From assembly GCA_012959785.1 (NCBI GenBank), contig DUCM01000002.1, forward strand, positions 37,123-101,122: 64,000 nt of DNA. Reading direction: 5' to 3'. Of this stretch, positions 35,984 through 44,553 are shown piece by piece; position 1 is the first letter of the stretch; each line of letters begins with the position of its first letter. Source of the stretch: Planctomycetota bacterium. Lineage in GTDB: Bacteria; Planctomycetota; UBA1135; GCA-002686595. A model generated the notes under the pieces. The model made no database searches. It was not told the DNA's origin and was given only the letters and a program-made list of their open reading frames with translations. The translations under genes were made by a program, and so were the position numbers.

Positions 35984-36805
35984 TCACGGTCTATTTGACG
36001 AGTTCCTCGTCGAGGAGCCGTAGAACTGGGGCCGTTCGTCCTTGAGGAGCGGAATACGGGTGCGGTAGCGGCGCGCTTCGGAGAGGTCGAGGTCCGCCGT
36101 GAAGAGACCTTCGCGCCCGTCCGCTTCCACCAGGACCTCGCCCAAGGGCGAGACGATGAGCGAGGCGCCGGGGAACTCCAGGGGCAGACGGCGGCGACCG
36201 ATTTCGGCGCAGCCGGTGCGATTGCAGGCGACGAAGAAACACTGGCGTTCGATGGCGCGGGCCATGACCAGGGCGCGCCAGTGGCCTATGCGCGGCAGGG
36301 GCCACTGGGCGCTAAGCGCCCACAGGTCGACGCCCGCGCGCCAGGCGCGGTCAAAGCAGCCAGCGAAGCGCAGGTCGTAGCAGACCGCCACGCCAAGGCG
36401 CACGGCGCGGGTGTCGAGAGCGGGCGGCGGCTCTTTTCCGGCGGAGAAACTCATGTTCTCTGCGGTGGGCGAGAAGAGGTGCAGCTTGTCGTAGGCGAGT
36501 AGCTCCGCGCCAGCCTCGAAAACACGCATACGGTTGGCGGGCAGTCCCCCGGTGCGGCCGAGTCCGCTGCCCATGACGCAGAGGGGCTGGCCGGCTGTGA
36601 ACTCCCCCACCCGCAGCCAGGCCTCCTCGGTGGCGAGAAGATCGGCCTCGCTCGCTGCGCCGGAGGGAAACGAGGTGGGCCACATCTCCGGCAGGACCAC
36701 GAGATCCACGCCCTGGGCTGCGGCCTGGGAAAGCCCCTCCAGGACGCGCTCCAGGTTGTGGGCGGAATCGGGCAGAACATCGAACTGAAAGACGGCGGCG
36801 CGCAT
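35984..36805 (-). CDS. Carbon-nitrogen hydrolase (nitrilase superfamily amidase)
   Basis: A 273-residue enzyme with the full nitrilase-superfamily triad: Glu40 (VLPEMWP), Lys107 (YDKLHLF) and Cys142 (AVCYDLRF). The FSPTAENMSFSAG block and short length match the omega-amidase/YafV-like branch, which hydrolyses alpha-keto-amides such as 2-oxoglutaramate. Substrate remains inferred. The ATG at 36805 is used; an adjoining GTG lies just before it. Divergent from the membrane protein gene with only 29 bases between start codons. Confidence 0.88.
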   Translation of the reverse strand: MRAAVFQFDVLPDSAHNLERVLEGLSQAAAQGVDLVVLPEMWPTSFPSGAASEADLLATEEAWLRVGEFTAGQPLCVMGSGLGRTGGLPANRMRVFEAGAELLAYDKLHLFSPTAENMSFSAGKEPPPALDTRAVRLGVAVCYDLRFAGCFDRAWRAGVDLWALSAQWPLPRIGHWRALVMARAIERQCFFVACNRTGCAEIGRRRLPLEFPGASLIVSPLGEVLVEADGREGLFTADLDLSEARRYRTRIPLLKDERPQFYGSSTRNSSNRP

Positions 36806-36813
36806 CACAGCCG

Positions 36814-36827
36814 AGGATAGCTATCCT
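36814..36827. promoter_or_regulatory. Palindromic divergent promoter core
   Basis: AGGATAGCTATCCT is a perfect 14-bp palindrome in a 29-base gap between two divergent starts. On each strand TATCCT resembles a -10 box, ending 7-8 bases from the start codon, which would make both transcripts leaderless. It could also be a regulator site. Confidence 0.4.
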
Positions 36828-36834
36828 GCCGGGC

Positions 36835-37287
36835 GTGTTCGTCGATTCTCTGATCCAGTTCGCCGTGGGGCGGCTCCTGCTCGCCTGGCTGCCGCCGGGG
36901 TGGCCGGGCTACGCCGACAGGCTGGAGCTGGGCGCGACCCTCACGGCCAGTTGGCTCCTGGGCGGTTTGGGGCTCCAGCTGGTGCCGCCGGGGTGGTTTT
37001 GGGTCTTGCTCTTGGTTCTTCGACTGGTGAGCCTGCCAGGAGGCTTGCGGCCCCGGCACGGGCGGCCCGTGGCCTTGGGAATCTTTCACGGTGGGGTGTT
37101 TCTGGCCCTCGTGGGTGCCCTTTGGGCTGGCTGGAGCCAGGCGGCGACGGTCGTCGTGAGCGCCCTCTGGAGCGTATCGGGACTCATGGTTTGGCGCACC
37201 ATGGCCGACCGCCGGGCGCGCCTCTTGGGTTTGTTTGGCCTTGTAGCTCTGGCCCTCTGGCTCTGGTCCCTCGAGGTCTGGCCATGA
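36835..37287 (+). CDS. Small integral membrane protein
   Basis: A 150-residue protein with GTG start and about four hydrophobic helices (about 36-50, 54-66, 81-98, 104-118 and the C-terminus 130-145), rich in Leu, Trp and Gly. No family recognised. It is accepted because its stop overlaps the next start (ATGA) and the frame shows typical membrane-protein composition. It is probably made together with the following fusion protein. An alternative reading of the region as an N-terminal extension of the next gene is out of frame. Confidence 0.65.
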   Translation: MFVDSLIQFAVGRLLLAWLPPGWPGYADRLELGATLTASWLLGGLGLQLVPPGWFWVLLLVLRLVSLPGGLRPRHGRPVALGIFHGGVFLALVGALWAGWSQAATVVVSALWSVSGLMVWRTMADRRARLLGLFGLVALALWLWSLEVWP

Positions 37288-39092
37288 GCGCCGCGAAACG
37301 CGGCGCTCAGCCAGCCCCCTGGCCCCTTTCCGTTGGCGCCCTCGACGAATGCCTCGCGAGCCTGCGCGCCGGAGCTGATTTCAAAACGACTCTGGAGGAA
37401 TTGCTCCTGGGACTCGATCCCGCCCTCGCCGAACACTTGATGCTGCTCCTGCGTGAAGGCCGCGGCGCATGGCTACCCTTCTTGCGCTCCTCGGGCGGCC
37501 ACGCCCTGGTTCTTGGCAATGCTTTTTCAGCCACGGCCCATGTGCTCGCGGGTGCAGGCTTTCGACCCACCCTCTGCGATCCGTCCCCCGAGCGCATGGA
37601 GTTCGAAGCGGCGCGCTGTCTGGCCTTGACCGGCGTCAAACTCGATATCGTTGAATGCCAGGGCACAGTCCAGTTGCCCTTCGAGACGAATCATTTTGAA
37701 TTGGTCGTCTTTGAAGGCGTCCCCCACGGCTGGCGTACTGATTGGGACGCAACCTTGGCGGAACTCGTGCGGGTCTGCGGGGGCGAGCTTCTCGTGGTGG
37801 CCGACAATCGTCTGGGCTACAAGCACTCCCTGGGTGCTCGGGGCAAGTACGGCGTGCCCTCGCCCCTGCGCTTCTGCCTGAACGTCCTCGGCGGCGTACG
37901 CGGCGAGCACACTCTATGGGGTTACAAGAAAGCGCTGCAAGGAGCGGATAGCGCCTCTCCGCGGGCCTTTGCGCTGTATCCGCACTCCCTCGATTTCAGC
38001 CACATCGTGGGCCTCGACGGCATCGGGCCCAAGTTGCACATCGGCCCCATGGAACGGCGCAACAAGCTCAAGCTCGTCGGGCAGGCGACGGGGCTCTTTC
38101 CGGTCCTGACGCCTTCCTTCGCCATCATCAAGACCGAACCCGGCCTCGCAAGAGTGCCCCTGCGCATCGAACGCATCCTGCGCGAGCTCTCCGAACAGTT
38201 GGACGAGCCCCTACCGGTGGCTGACGAGTGCGTCGCCACCCGCGGCAACACTGCTCTGGTGCAGACCGCCGTTCCAGGAGCAAACCCGGAAGAGCCCGAG
38301 GGCCGTTGGACCCTGCACATTCCCCTCAGTCCGCAACAGGAACGCCAGATCTCGCGGCACCACGAAGTCATCGAACGGCTCTGGTCACCGCAGGCCGAAC
38401 TGCCCGTGCCCGAACCACTCTTTCACGGCGTGCTTGCGGGGCTCTCGCTCTCGTGCGAACGACGCTTGGCTGGATTTGGCGCGCCGGAATTGAGCGGCGA
38501 CAAGGCCTGTCTCGACCGCACCCTCGATGACATCGCCGGGCACTTCGCCGGACTCGCCGTGGGCGCGACGGAAGTCCTCGACGAGGCGGGCTTCGCCAAG
38601 CACTTCGACGAGCGCTTCGATTTGGTGCGGCGGCACTGTGGCCACGCGAGCACGGCGCGGGCGATTCTGCGGCTGCGGGACCAGACTCGCGAGCAGGTCC
38701 TGGGCCTCGAGGTGCCCCTGGTCCTGTTTCACGCCGACTTGCGCAGCAAGCACATCCAGGTCGACGGGCGAGGCCGCGTCCTGGGCTACCTCGACTGGGG
38801 ATCGTCCCTGGATGCGAGCTTGCCCTACACCGACCTCTTGTTGTTCCTGATCCACGAGTACAAGCAGTCGCGCGATCTCGCCATGCCGGTAGCTTGGCGC
38901 TCGTTGGTCGAAAAAGGACCCCTGCGCCCCACCGAAAAGGAAAAGCTCCAAGGCTACGCCGCAGCCCTGGGCCTGGATGAGGGCTACTGCCGCGCCCTGG
39001 AGGGTTGCTTCCCCATCTTCGTGGCGGCCATGGCGGAATCCAACTGGGACTACAGCAGACCGCGCTGGGTGCACCGGACCTTCGGCCTCTAG
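37284..39092 (+). CDS. Fusion: SAM methyltransferase-like domain and APH-type phosphotransferase domain
   Basis: A 602-residue protein. Residues about 60-200 resemble a class I SAM methyltransferase (LVLGNAFSATAHVLAGAGF, CDPSPERM, FELVVFEGVPHGW). Residues about 330-590 have an aminoglycoside-phosphotransferase/choline-kinase fold with catalytic loop FHADLRSKHIQVD (His and Asp at about 483-485) and metal loop YLDWGSS (about 501). The Asn of the usual HxDxxxxN is replaced by His. Such proteins occur in surface-polysaccharide loci; here it follows a small membrane protein gene. Substrate unknown. An earlier in-frame start at 36900 is rejected because it overlaps that gene entirely. Confidence 0.75.
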   Translation: MSAAKRGAQPAPWPLSVGALDECLASLRAGADFKTTLEELLLGLDPALAEHLMLLLREGRGAWLPFLRSSGGHALVLGNAFSATAHVLAGAGFRPTLCDPSPERMEFEAARCLALTGVKLDIVECQGTVQLPFETNHFELVVFEGVPHGWRTDWDATLAELVRVCGGELLVVADNRLGYKHSLGARGKYGVPSPLRFCLNVLGGVRGEHTLWGYKKALQGADSASPRAFALYPHSLDFSHIVGLDGIGPKLHIGPMERRNKLKLVGQATGLFPVLTPSFAIIKTEPGLARVPLRIERILRELSEQLDEPLPVADECVATRGNTALVQTAVPGANPEEPEGRWTLHIPLSPQQERQISRHHEVIERLWSPQAELPVPEPLFHGVLAGLSLSCERRLAGFGAPELSGDKACLDRTLDDIAGHFAGLAVGATEVLDEAGFAKHFDERFDLVRRHCGHASTARAILRLRDQTREQVLGLEVPLVLFHADLRSKHIQVDGRGRVLGYLDWGSSLDASLPYTDLLLFLIHEYKQSRDLAMPVAWRSLVEKGPLRPTEKEKLQGYAAALGLDEGYCRALEGCFPIFVAAMAESNWDYSRPRWVHRTFGL

Positions 39093-39125
39093 AGAAGCGG
39101 AATAGTCCATTGCAATTCCGTACGA

Positions 39126-40697
39126 ATGCTAAGCTGGCTGGCCGTCTCGCAACGCCACACCGCCACACCGCCCACCGTGCTCAGCGCCCTCTGCTTGTCT
39201 CTTTTCGTGCTCCAGAGCTCCCCTCCGCAGTACGCAGCCTCGCCGCCCCTGGCCCCCCTGGCCGCGGGCGGTAGCGACGATTGCGCCACCGCCCAGCCCA
39301 TCGCGGGCGCGGGTTTTTTTGCCTTCGACAACTCAGCCGCGACTACGAGCACGGCGGGCCAGGCTGAGCCCCTCTGCGATTGGGCTTCGAGCCTGGCTGT
39401 GGAAAACGATGTCTGGTTTGCCTGGACCGCGAACTCCACCGGCGCGGTGACCTTCGCTACCTGCAGCTCGACTCTGGTGGACACCAAATTGGCGGTCTAC
39501 GCCGCAGCCAGTTGTCCAGGACCGGGCACCTTGCTCGCTTGCAACGACGACGCCTGCGCCTTGCAGTCGAGCCTGGTCTTCGACGCCAGCTTGGGTACGA
39601 CCTACCTGTTGCAGGTAGGCACCTTCGCGGGAGCCACGGGCGGCACCGGCGAGTTCTTCGTGGGCGAGCCCGCGGGCTTTCCGTGCGGCGCCGCCGACGA
39701 CGGGGACAGTGAGACATCCCTGGGATTGACCTTCGGCGGAGAGATCCTGGCCCTTGTCTACATCGACTGCCTCGAAAGCCTGGACGCCGTCGAAGTGGCC
39801 TTCGGCAGTCCCGCCAGCCCCGGCGGCATCTCCCTGGGCAGCCCGGTGCAGGTGGCTGTCTGGGACGACCCTACGAACGACGCCGATCCCACCGATGCCC
39901 AGCTCTTGCATACCTTCCAGGTTCCCCAGGGCGTCGTTAATCCCGATTTGGACGCCTTCACGAGCTATGACATCCTGGCGCAACTGGGTTCACCCTTGGC
40001 GCTTTTTTCGGGTAGCTTCGTGGGTGTCGCGGTGGCACACAACCCGAGCGAGTGGCCGTTGGCCCTGGACCAATCGGCTTCGCATTGGGGACGCAACTGG
40101 ATCGCGGGGGCCACGGCCGCGGGGGGCTTGGGCCTGGACCTCGTGAACTTGGCGGCCAACAACCTGCCGCCCCAGACCCTCGAGTCGATCCAGTTCCCGG
40201 GTCACTGGCTCCTGCGCGCCCAAGGCACGCCGCTCGTCAGCGAAGCCGGAGTCGGTTTCTGCTCTTGCGACGGCGCCCAGGCGCCTTGCTCCAATCCGGG
40301 CGGCCCGGGCCGCGGCTGCGCCAACGGTGCGCATGCTCAAGGCGCTTTGCTCACCAGCGTGGGTACGGCCGATGTCCTGGCCGACACTCTGGTACTCCAC
40401 GCCAGCGGTCTCGTGCCGTTGCAGCCGGGGCTCTTCTTCCAGGGCACGAACGAACTCGGCGGCGGAGCGGGTGTGGCCTTTGGCGATGGCCTGCGATGCG
40501 CCGGCGGCAGCCTCGTGCGTCTCGAGGTGCGGCAAATTGATGCCACCGGCCAGACCGCGACAACCCTTGGCCTAGCTGCTGCGGGCGGCCTCGTCGCCGG
40601 AGACCTGCGCCACTACCAGTTCTGGTTCCGGGACCCCTTCACGAGCCCCTGCGGCACCCGATTCAACCTGACCGGCGGCTACCGGGTGCAGTGGTGA
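39126..40697 (+). CDS. Secreted Cys-rich repeat protein, one repeat plus unique insert
   Basis: First of six tandem paralogues, 523 residues. A long hydrophobic N-terminus (about 17-40) is followed by one divergent repeat (about 48-180: GSDDCATAQPIAGAG, ENDVWFAWTA, ATCSS, DTKLAVY, LACNDDACALQSS, YLLQVGTFAG), then a unique 190-residue insert (about 185-375) not found in the others, then the shared C-terminal domain (about 385-523: CSCDGAQAPCSNPG, ADTLVLHASGL, FGDGLRCAGG, DLRHYQFWFR, ending GGYRVQW). The repeat resembles the PPC-type beta-sandwich of secreted proteins. Function unknown; a surface or extracellular role is inferred. Confidence 0.78.
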   Translation: MLSWLAVSQRHTATPPTVLSALCLSLFVLQSSPPQYAASPPLAPLAAGGSDDCATAQPIAGAGFFAFDNSAATTSTAGQAEPLCDWASSLAVENDVWFAWTANSTGAVTFATCSSTLVDTKLAVYAAASCPGPGTLLACNDDACALQSSLVFDASLGTTYLLQVGTFAGATGGTGEFFVGEPAGFPCGAADDGDSETSLGLTFGGEILALVYIDCLESLDAVEVAFGSPASPGGISLGSPVQVAVWDDPTNDADPTDAQLLHTFQVPQGVVNPDLDAFTSYDILAQLGSPLALFSGSFVGVAVAHNPSEWPLALDQSASHWGRNWIAGATAAGGLGLDLVNLAANNLPPQTLESIQFPGHWLLRAQGTPLVSEAGVGFCSCDGAQAPCSNPGGPGRGCANGAHAQGALLTSVGTADVLADTLVLHASGLVPLQPGLFFQGTNELGGGAGVAFGDGLRCAGGSLVRLEVRQIDATGQTATTLGLAAAGGLVAGDLRHYQFWFRDPFTSPCGTRFNLTGGYRVQW

Positions 40698-41153
40698 GGG
40701 GGGCCCTTGGCGGGCCTCTGGGGGTGCTGTGGGTGCCGTGCAGGGGACTGCAAGCGGGGGGGGGGCGTCGGACGGCAGGAAGAAGCTCGCAGCAAGGGAA
40801 AATCGGCCCTGGATTCCTACAAATAACCGACCCATTTTTTGGAATTGACCTACGCTTAAATCAGACCTTTCCAGAACCCCGAACACCATCTGCGTCTGAG
40901 CGGATGGCTTTTTCCCCCACAACACACCGGGCGGCAGCTGCCGCCCGGGTGAGAGTGCTCCCTGGCGCGCTCACGCTATTATGTCTTCTGCCCCAGCGCA
41001 CCCCGAGGCCCTGAGGTGACCAGAGCCCCCATGAGCGCAGCTCAGAGGGACCAGGCCACAACAGAGCTCCGCGCAAGGTTCAAGGAAGGCACGATCCCAG
41101 ATTTTACCCCTTTCTGAATTCCACCCCGACTCTCCAGACGAGACCAAATTTCC
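40698..41153. other. Intergenic region with a 22-bp perfect palindrome
   Basis: 456 bases with no gene. At 40927-40948 lies a perfect self-complementary 22-mer (CCGGGCGGCAG and its complement). A TATTAT box at about 40977-40982 could be a -10. Otherwise nothing recognised. Confidence 0.5.
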
Positions 41154-42074
41154 ATGAAACTGACCACTCTCTTCGTGGCCCTCGCAGCCACATCCACCAT
41201 GACCATCGCCACAGCTGGCGATGACTGCGTCACGCCCGATGCTATCGTCGGCCAGGGCGCGTTCCCGTTTGACTCCTCGCTCGCCACCACCGGCGTAGAA
41301 GGACAAGCCGAGGCCATCTGCTCGTTCTTCGGCTCAAGCGCCATCGCCAATGACATCTGGATAGAATGGACCGCCGATGCTGACGGGGACGCCACCATCG
41401 CTACCTGCGGCACGGCCCACGACACCAAAATCGCGGCCTACCCCTCGGGCGGTTGCCCGGTTGCGGGTACGAGCCTTGCTTGTAACGATGATTCCTGTGG
41501 CCTGCAGTCCTCCATGGGGGGTGTCGCCGTCACCAACGGTACGACCTACCTGCTCCAAATCGGTTCCTTCCCCGGCTCGGCCGGGGGAGCCGGTGCGCTG
41601 AACATCTCGATCAGCCCGCTGACGACCGGAACGCCCTACTGCTTCTGTGATGGAGGTGGCGTGGTGCCGGTTTGTGGCAACCTGGGCGCTGCTGGCAACG
41701 GCTGTGGCAACTCCATGACTGCGGCCGGTGCCCACCTCGACGCCGTGGGCAACGCCACCGTCGGCGCCGACACCGTGGTCCTGACCGCCTCGGATATCCC
41801 CCCCAATCAGCCTGTGCTGATCTTCCAGGGGGATACCGCCGTGGCCATGCCGTTCGGCGATGGCATCCAGTGCGCCGGGGGCTTCCTGGTGCGTCTGGGT
41901 ATCTCGGTTTCTGCAACCACCAGCGCAGACACCGCCAGCATGGGCGTCGTGGTTTCGGTCAAGGGCGGCGTCACCGCCGGCGACCTGAAGCGCTACCAGG
42001 CCTACTACCGTGATGGAGCTTCGGCCTGTGCCGCTCGCTTCAACACCACCAACGGATACGAAATCCAGTGGTAG
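41154..42074 (+). CDS. Secreted Cys-rich repeat protein, one repeat
   Basis: The smallest paralogue, 306 residues: signal peptide (1-20, ending ATA), a single repeat (about 21-155) and the common C-terminal domain (about 160-306, ending NGYEIQW). Repeat landmarks: DDCVTPDAIVGQGAFPFD, IANDIWIEWTADADG, TCGTAHDTKIAAYPSGGCP, LACNDDSCGLQSS, TYLLQIGSFPG. Six cysteines per repeat suggest disulfides in an exported fold. It shows the minimal repeat-plus-C-terminal-domain plan of the family. Confidence 0.82.
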   Translation: MKLTTLFVALAATSTMTIATAGDDCVTPDAIVGQGAFPFDSSLATTGVEGQAEAICSFFGSSAIANDIWIEWTADADGDATIATCGTAHDTKIAAYPSGGCPVAGTSLACNDDSCGLQSSMGGVAVTNGTTYLLQIGSFPGSAGGAGALNISISPLTTGTPYCFCDGGGVVPVCGNLGAAGNGCGNSMTAAGAHLDAVGNATVGADTVVLTASDIPPNQPVLIFQGDTAVAMPFGDGIQCAGGFLVRLGISVSATTSADTASMGVVVSVKGGVTAGDLKRYQAYYRDGASACAARFNTTNGYEIQW

Positions 42075-42094
42075 GTAGATAAACTGACAGAACT

Positions 42095-42121
42095 CCGTGG
42101 GATCCCTTGCGGATCCCACGG
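42095..42121 (+). terminator. Strong hairpin after the one-repeat gene
   Basis: A perfect 11-bp stem, CCGTGGGATCC and GGATCCCACGG, with a 5-base loop CTTGC, 21 bases after the stop. No U-run follows. Confidence 0.6.
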
Positions 42122-42175
42122 GACGAGTCACGCGAGCCGCGTCGCCCCTGGGGTGGCGCGGCTTATTGTGTGGTG

Positions 42176-42297
42176 GAGCCCTGACTGGGTTGCTGGAGAG
42201 CCCTGAATGGGTTGCTGGAGAGCCCTGAATGAGTTGCGGAAAGAGCCCTGAATGAGTTGCTGGAGAGCCCTGAATGAGTTGCGGAAAGAGCCCTGAG
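42176..42297. repeat. Tandem 22/23-bp direct repeats, about 5.4 copies
   Basis: Units begin at 42176, 42198, 42220, 42243 and 42265, with a partial unit at 42288. Each is GAGCCCTGA-x-TG-x-GTTGC followed by TGGA (22 bases) or GGAAA (23 bases). The last four alternate between the two endings, giving a 45-base higher-order unit. Units abut without spacers, so this is not a CRISPR array. Confidence 0.9.
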
Positions 42298-42575
42298 CGC
42301 TGCATTCAAGGTGTTGGGGCAGTCCCGGCCTCCCCTCCACAGGCCCATTCCGAGGAGGCGATGGCCGCAAAAACTTTCACAATCTTAGCCAGCAAGGTGA
42401 AATTGCTCTAGAATTGGGGGTGGTCCCGAGGTAGCAGGCCCCAGGCTTGCTGCAACTACGCCTCATAGAGGGGTCTCCCAACCCTTTTTCCGGGGGTCGG
42501 GAACGAAAATCTATCTACATCCCGAGAACTGCTTTCATCCATGTCAGGCCCAGAAGCCTGCCCCATTTTTAGCTC

Positions 42576-44339
42576 ATGAGACTTCTCCAAACATTCACAG
42601 CGATCGTGGCCAGTACCCTGCTCACAGTCGCCTCTGCACAAACGGGTGCCGACGGTTGCACCACCCCCGGCGCCATCGCGGGCCAGGGCAGCTTCCCATT
42701 CGACTCCTCCCTCGCCACCACGGGCCTCGAGGGACAGCTTGAGGGCCTGTGCCTTTTCTTCGGCTCGAGCGCCATTGACAACGATGTCTGGTTCGACTGG
42801 ACCGCTGACGCCACGGGCACAGCGACCATCAGCACCTGCCTGACAGCCCACGACACCAAGATCGCGGCCTACCCGGCCGGCGGTTGCCCCGCTGCCGGTT
42901 CTTCCATGGCGTGCAATGATGACTCCTGCGGGCTACAGTCCGTCATGACTCTGCCCGTTACCGCGGCAACGGTGTACACCCTGCAAATCGGTTCCTTCCC
43001 CGGAGCCGGTGGCGGCCCCGGCACCCTCGACATCCTCATCGGCGGCGGCGGTCCCCTTGCCAACGACAGCTGCACTACTGCCGTGGCCATCGCCGGTCAG
43101 GGCAACTTCCCCTACGACAGCACCGGCGCCACCACCGGCCTCGAAGGTCAAACGGAAGTCAGTTGCTCCTCCTTCGGCACGAGTGCAGTGGACAACGATA
43201 TCTGGTTCGACTGGACCGCCGACGCCACGGGCCAGGCCACCATCTCTACCTGCTCGGCAATTTTTGACACGAAGATCGCTAGCTACCCCGCGGGCGGCTG
43301 CCCCGCTGCCGGGTCTTCCCTGGCGTGCAACGACGACACCTGCGGACTTCAGTCGCAGATCAGCTTCCCTGTGACCAACGCCACGGTTTACGGCCTGCAA
43401 ATCGGCACCTTCCCCGGCACGGCCGGGGGCGTGGCGTCCATGGATATCTTGATTTCAGCACCCCTCGCCAACGACGATTGTGGGGCACCCACCGCTGTCG
43501 CGGGCCAAGGATCGTTCCCCTTCAACAACGGAACGGCCACCACCGGCGTCGAAGGCCAAACTGAACTGGCTTGCTACTCCTTCGGCACAAGCGCCATCAA
43601 CAACGATGTCTGGTTCAACTGGACCGCGGACGCCACCGGCCTGGCCACCGTCTCGACCTGCAGCGTGGCCTTCGACACACGCCTGGCCGTCTACCCCTCG
43701 GGCGGCTGCCCGGTGGCGGGCTCCAGTATCGCTTGTAACGATGATACCTGCGGCCTCCAGTCCGAGATCCAGTTCCCCGCCGTGGCGGCCACGACCTACC
43801 TCTTGCAGGTGGGCAACTTCCCCGGCACCGTAGGTGGCCTGGGGACCTTCGATGTGTTCATCGCGGGCCCGAGCGAGCCCGGCACGGCCTTCTGCTTCTG
43901 CACCGCGCTCAACGCTCCCTGCGCCAATGGTGGCGCGGCCGGCAACGGCTGTGACAACGGCGCCAGCATCGGCGGCGCGAACTTGACCGCCTCAGGCGTG
44001 CCCACCGTGGGCGCTGACACCTTGGTGCTCGAAAGCTCGGGCCTCGCGCCGAACCAGCCGGGCCTCTACTTCCAGGGCCTCAACGCGGTCAACGGCGGTC
44101 TGGGCATCGTCTTCGGTGACGGCATCCGCTGCGCGGGCGGCGGCATCGTGCGCCTCGGAGTGGTCGGAGCGAGCGCTACGGGCACCTCTTCAACCGCTGG
44201 ACTCACCGTGCCCATCTCGGCCATTGGTGGCGTCCTGGTGGGCGACCTGAGGCACTACCAACTGTGGTACCGCTCGCCGGGTACTTCGCCGTGTGGAGCG
44301 TCGTTCAACCTTACCAACGGTTACTCGATCCAGTGGTAG
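42576..44339 (+). CDS. Secreted Cys-rich repeat protein, three repeats
   Basis: A 587-residue paralogue: signal peptide (1-21, ending ASA), three repeats of about 136 residues (about 22-155, 156-290, 291-430) and the C-terminal domain (about 435-587, ending NGYSIQW). Each repeat starts with D-x-C, has GQGSFPFD-type and IDNDVWFDWTADATG blocks, then STC, DTKIAAYPAGGCP and ACNDDTCGLQS, and closes with LQIGxFPG. Between the preceding gene and this one lie a terminator hairpin and tandem repeats, so it probably has its own promoter. Confidence 0.83.
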   Translation: MRLLQTFTAIVASTLLTVASAQTGADGCTTPGAIAGQGSFPFDSSLATTGLEGQLEGLCLFFGSSAIDNDVWFDWTADATGTATISTCLTAHDTKIAAYPAGGCPAAGSSMACNDDSCGLQSVMTLPVTAATVYTLQIGSFPGAGGGPGTLDILIGGGGPLANDSCTTAVAIAGQGNFPYDSTGATTGLEGQTEVSCSSFGTSAVDNDIWFDWTADATGQATISTCSAIFDTKIASYPAGGCPAAGSSLACNDDTCGLQSQISFPVTNATVYGLQIGTFPGTAGGVASMDILISAPLANDDCGAPTAVAGQGSFPFNNGTATTGVEGQTELACYSFGTSAINNDVWFNWTADATGLATVSTCSVAFDTRLAVYPSGGCPVAGSSIACNDDTCGLQSEIQFPAVAATTYLLQVGNFPGTVGGLGTFDVFIAGPSEPGTAFCFCTALNAPCANGGAAGNGCDNGASIGGANLTASGVPTVGADTLVLESSGLAPNQPGLYFQGLNAVNGGLGIVFGDGIRCAGGGIVRLGVVGASATGTSSTAGLTVPISAIGGVLVGDLRHYQLWYRSPGTSPCGASFNLTNGYSIQW

Positions 44340-44346
44340 TCGCTGG

Positions 44347-44368
44347 AGAGGCCCCCGAGCGGGCCTCT
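44347..44368 (+). terminator. Hairpin after the first three-repeat gene
   Basis: AGAGGCCC pairs with GGGCCTCT (8 bp, 6-base loop) 8 bases after the stop. No clear U-run. Confidence 0.5.
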
Positions 44369-44553
44369 TGAGCTAACTAACCTACTGCGAATAAAATCAG
44401 GGCGGTGTCGCTGCGTGCGGCGCCGCCCTGCTGCGTATTTCCACGATCTTCATCTGCCCGCGCCTCTTGAACCTGGGCGCGAATGGGGTCAAGGTCCCTA
44501 TTCACCTCCGGCCCACCCAAGCCCTCGAATTCGGTGTAGGCTGAACGATAGCC

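Noticed and set aside
42176..42297. CRISPR array
   Set aside because: Repeats abut directly without spacers, and no cas gene is present.
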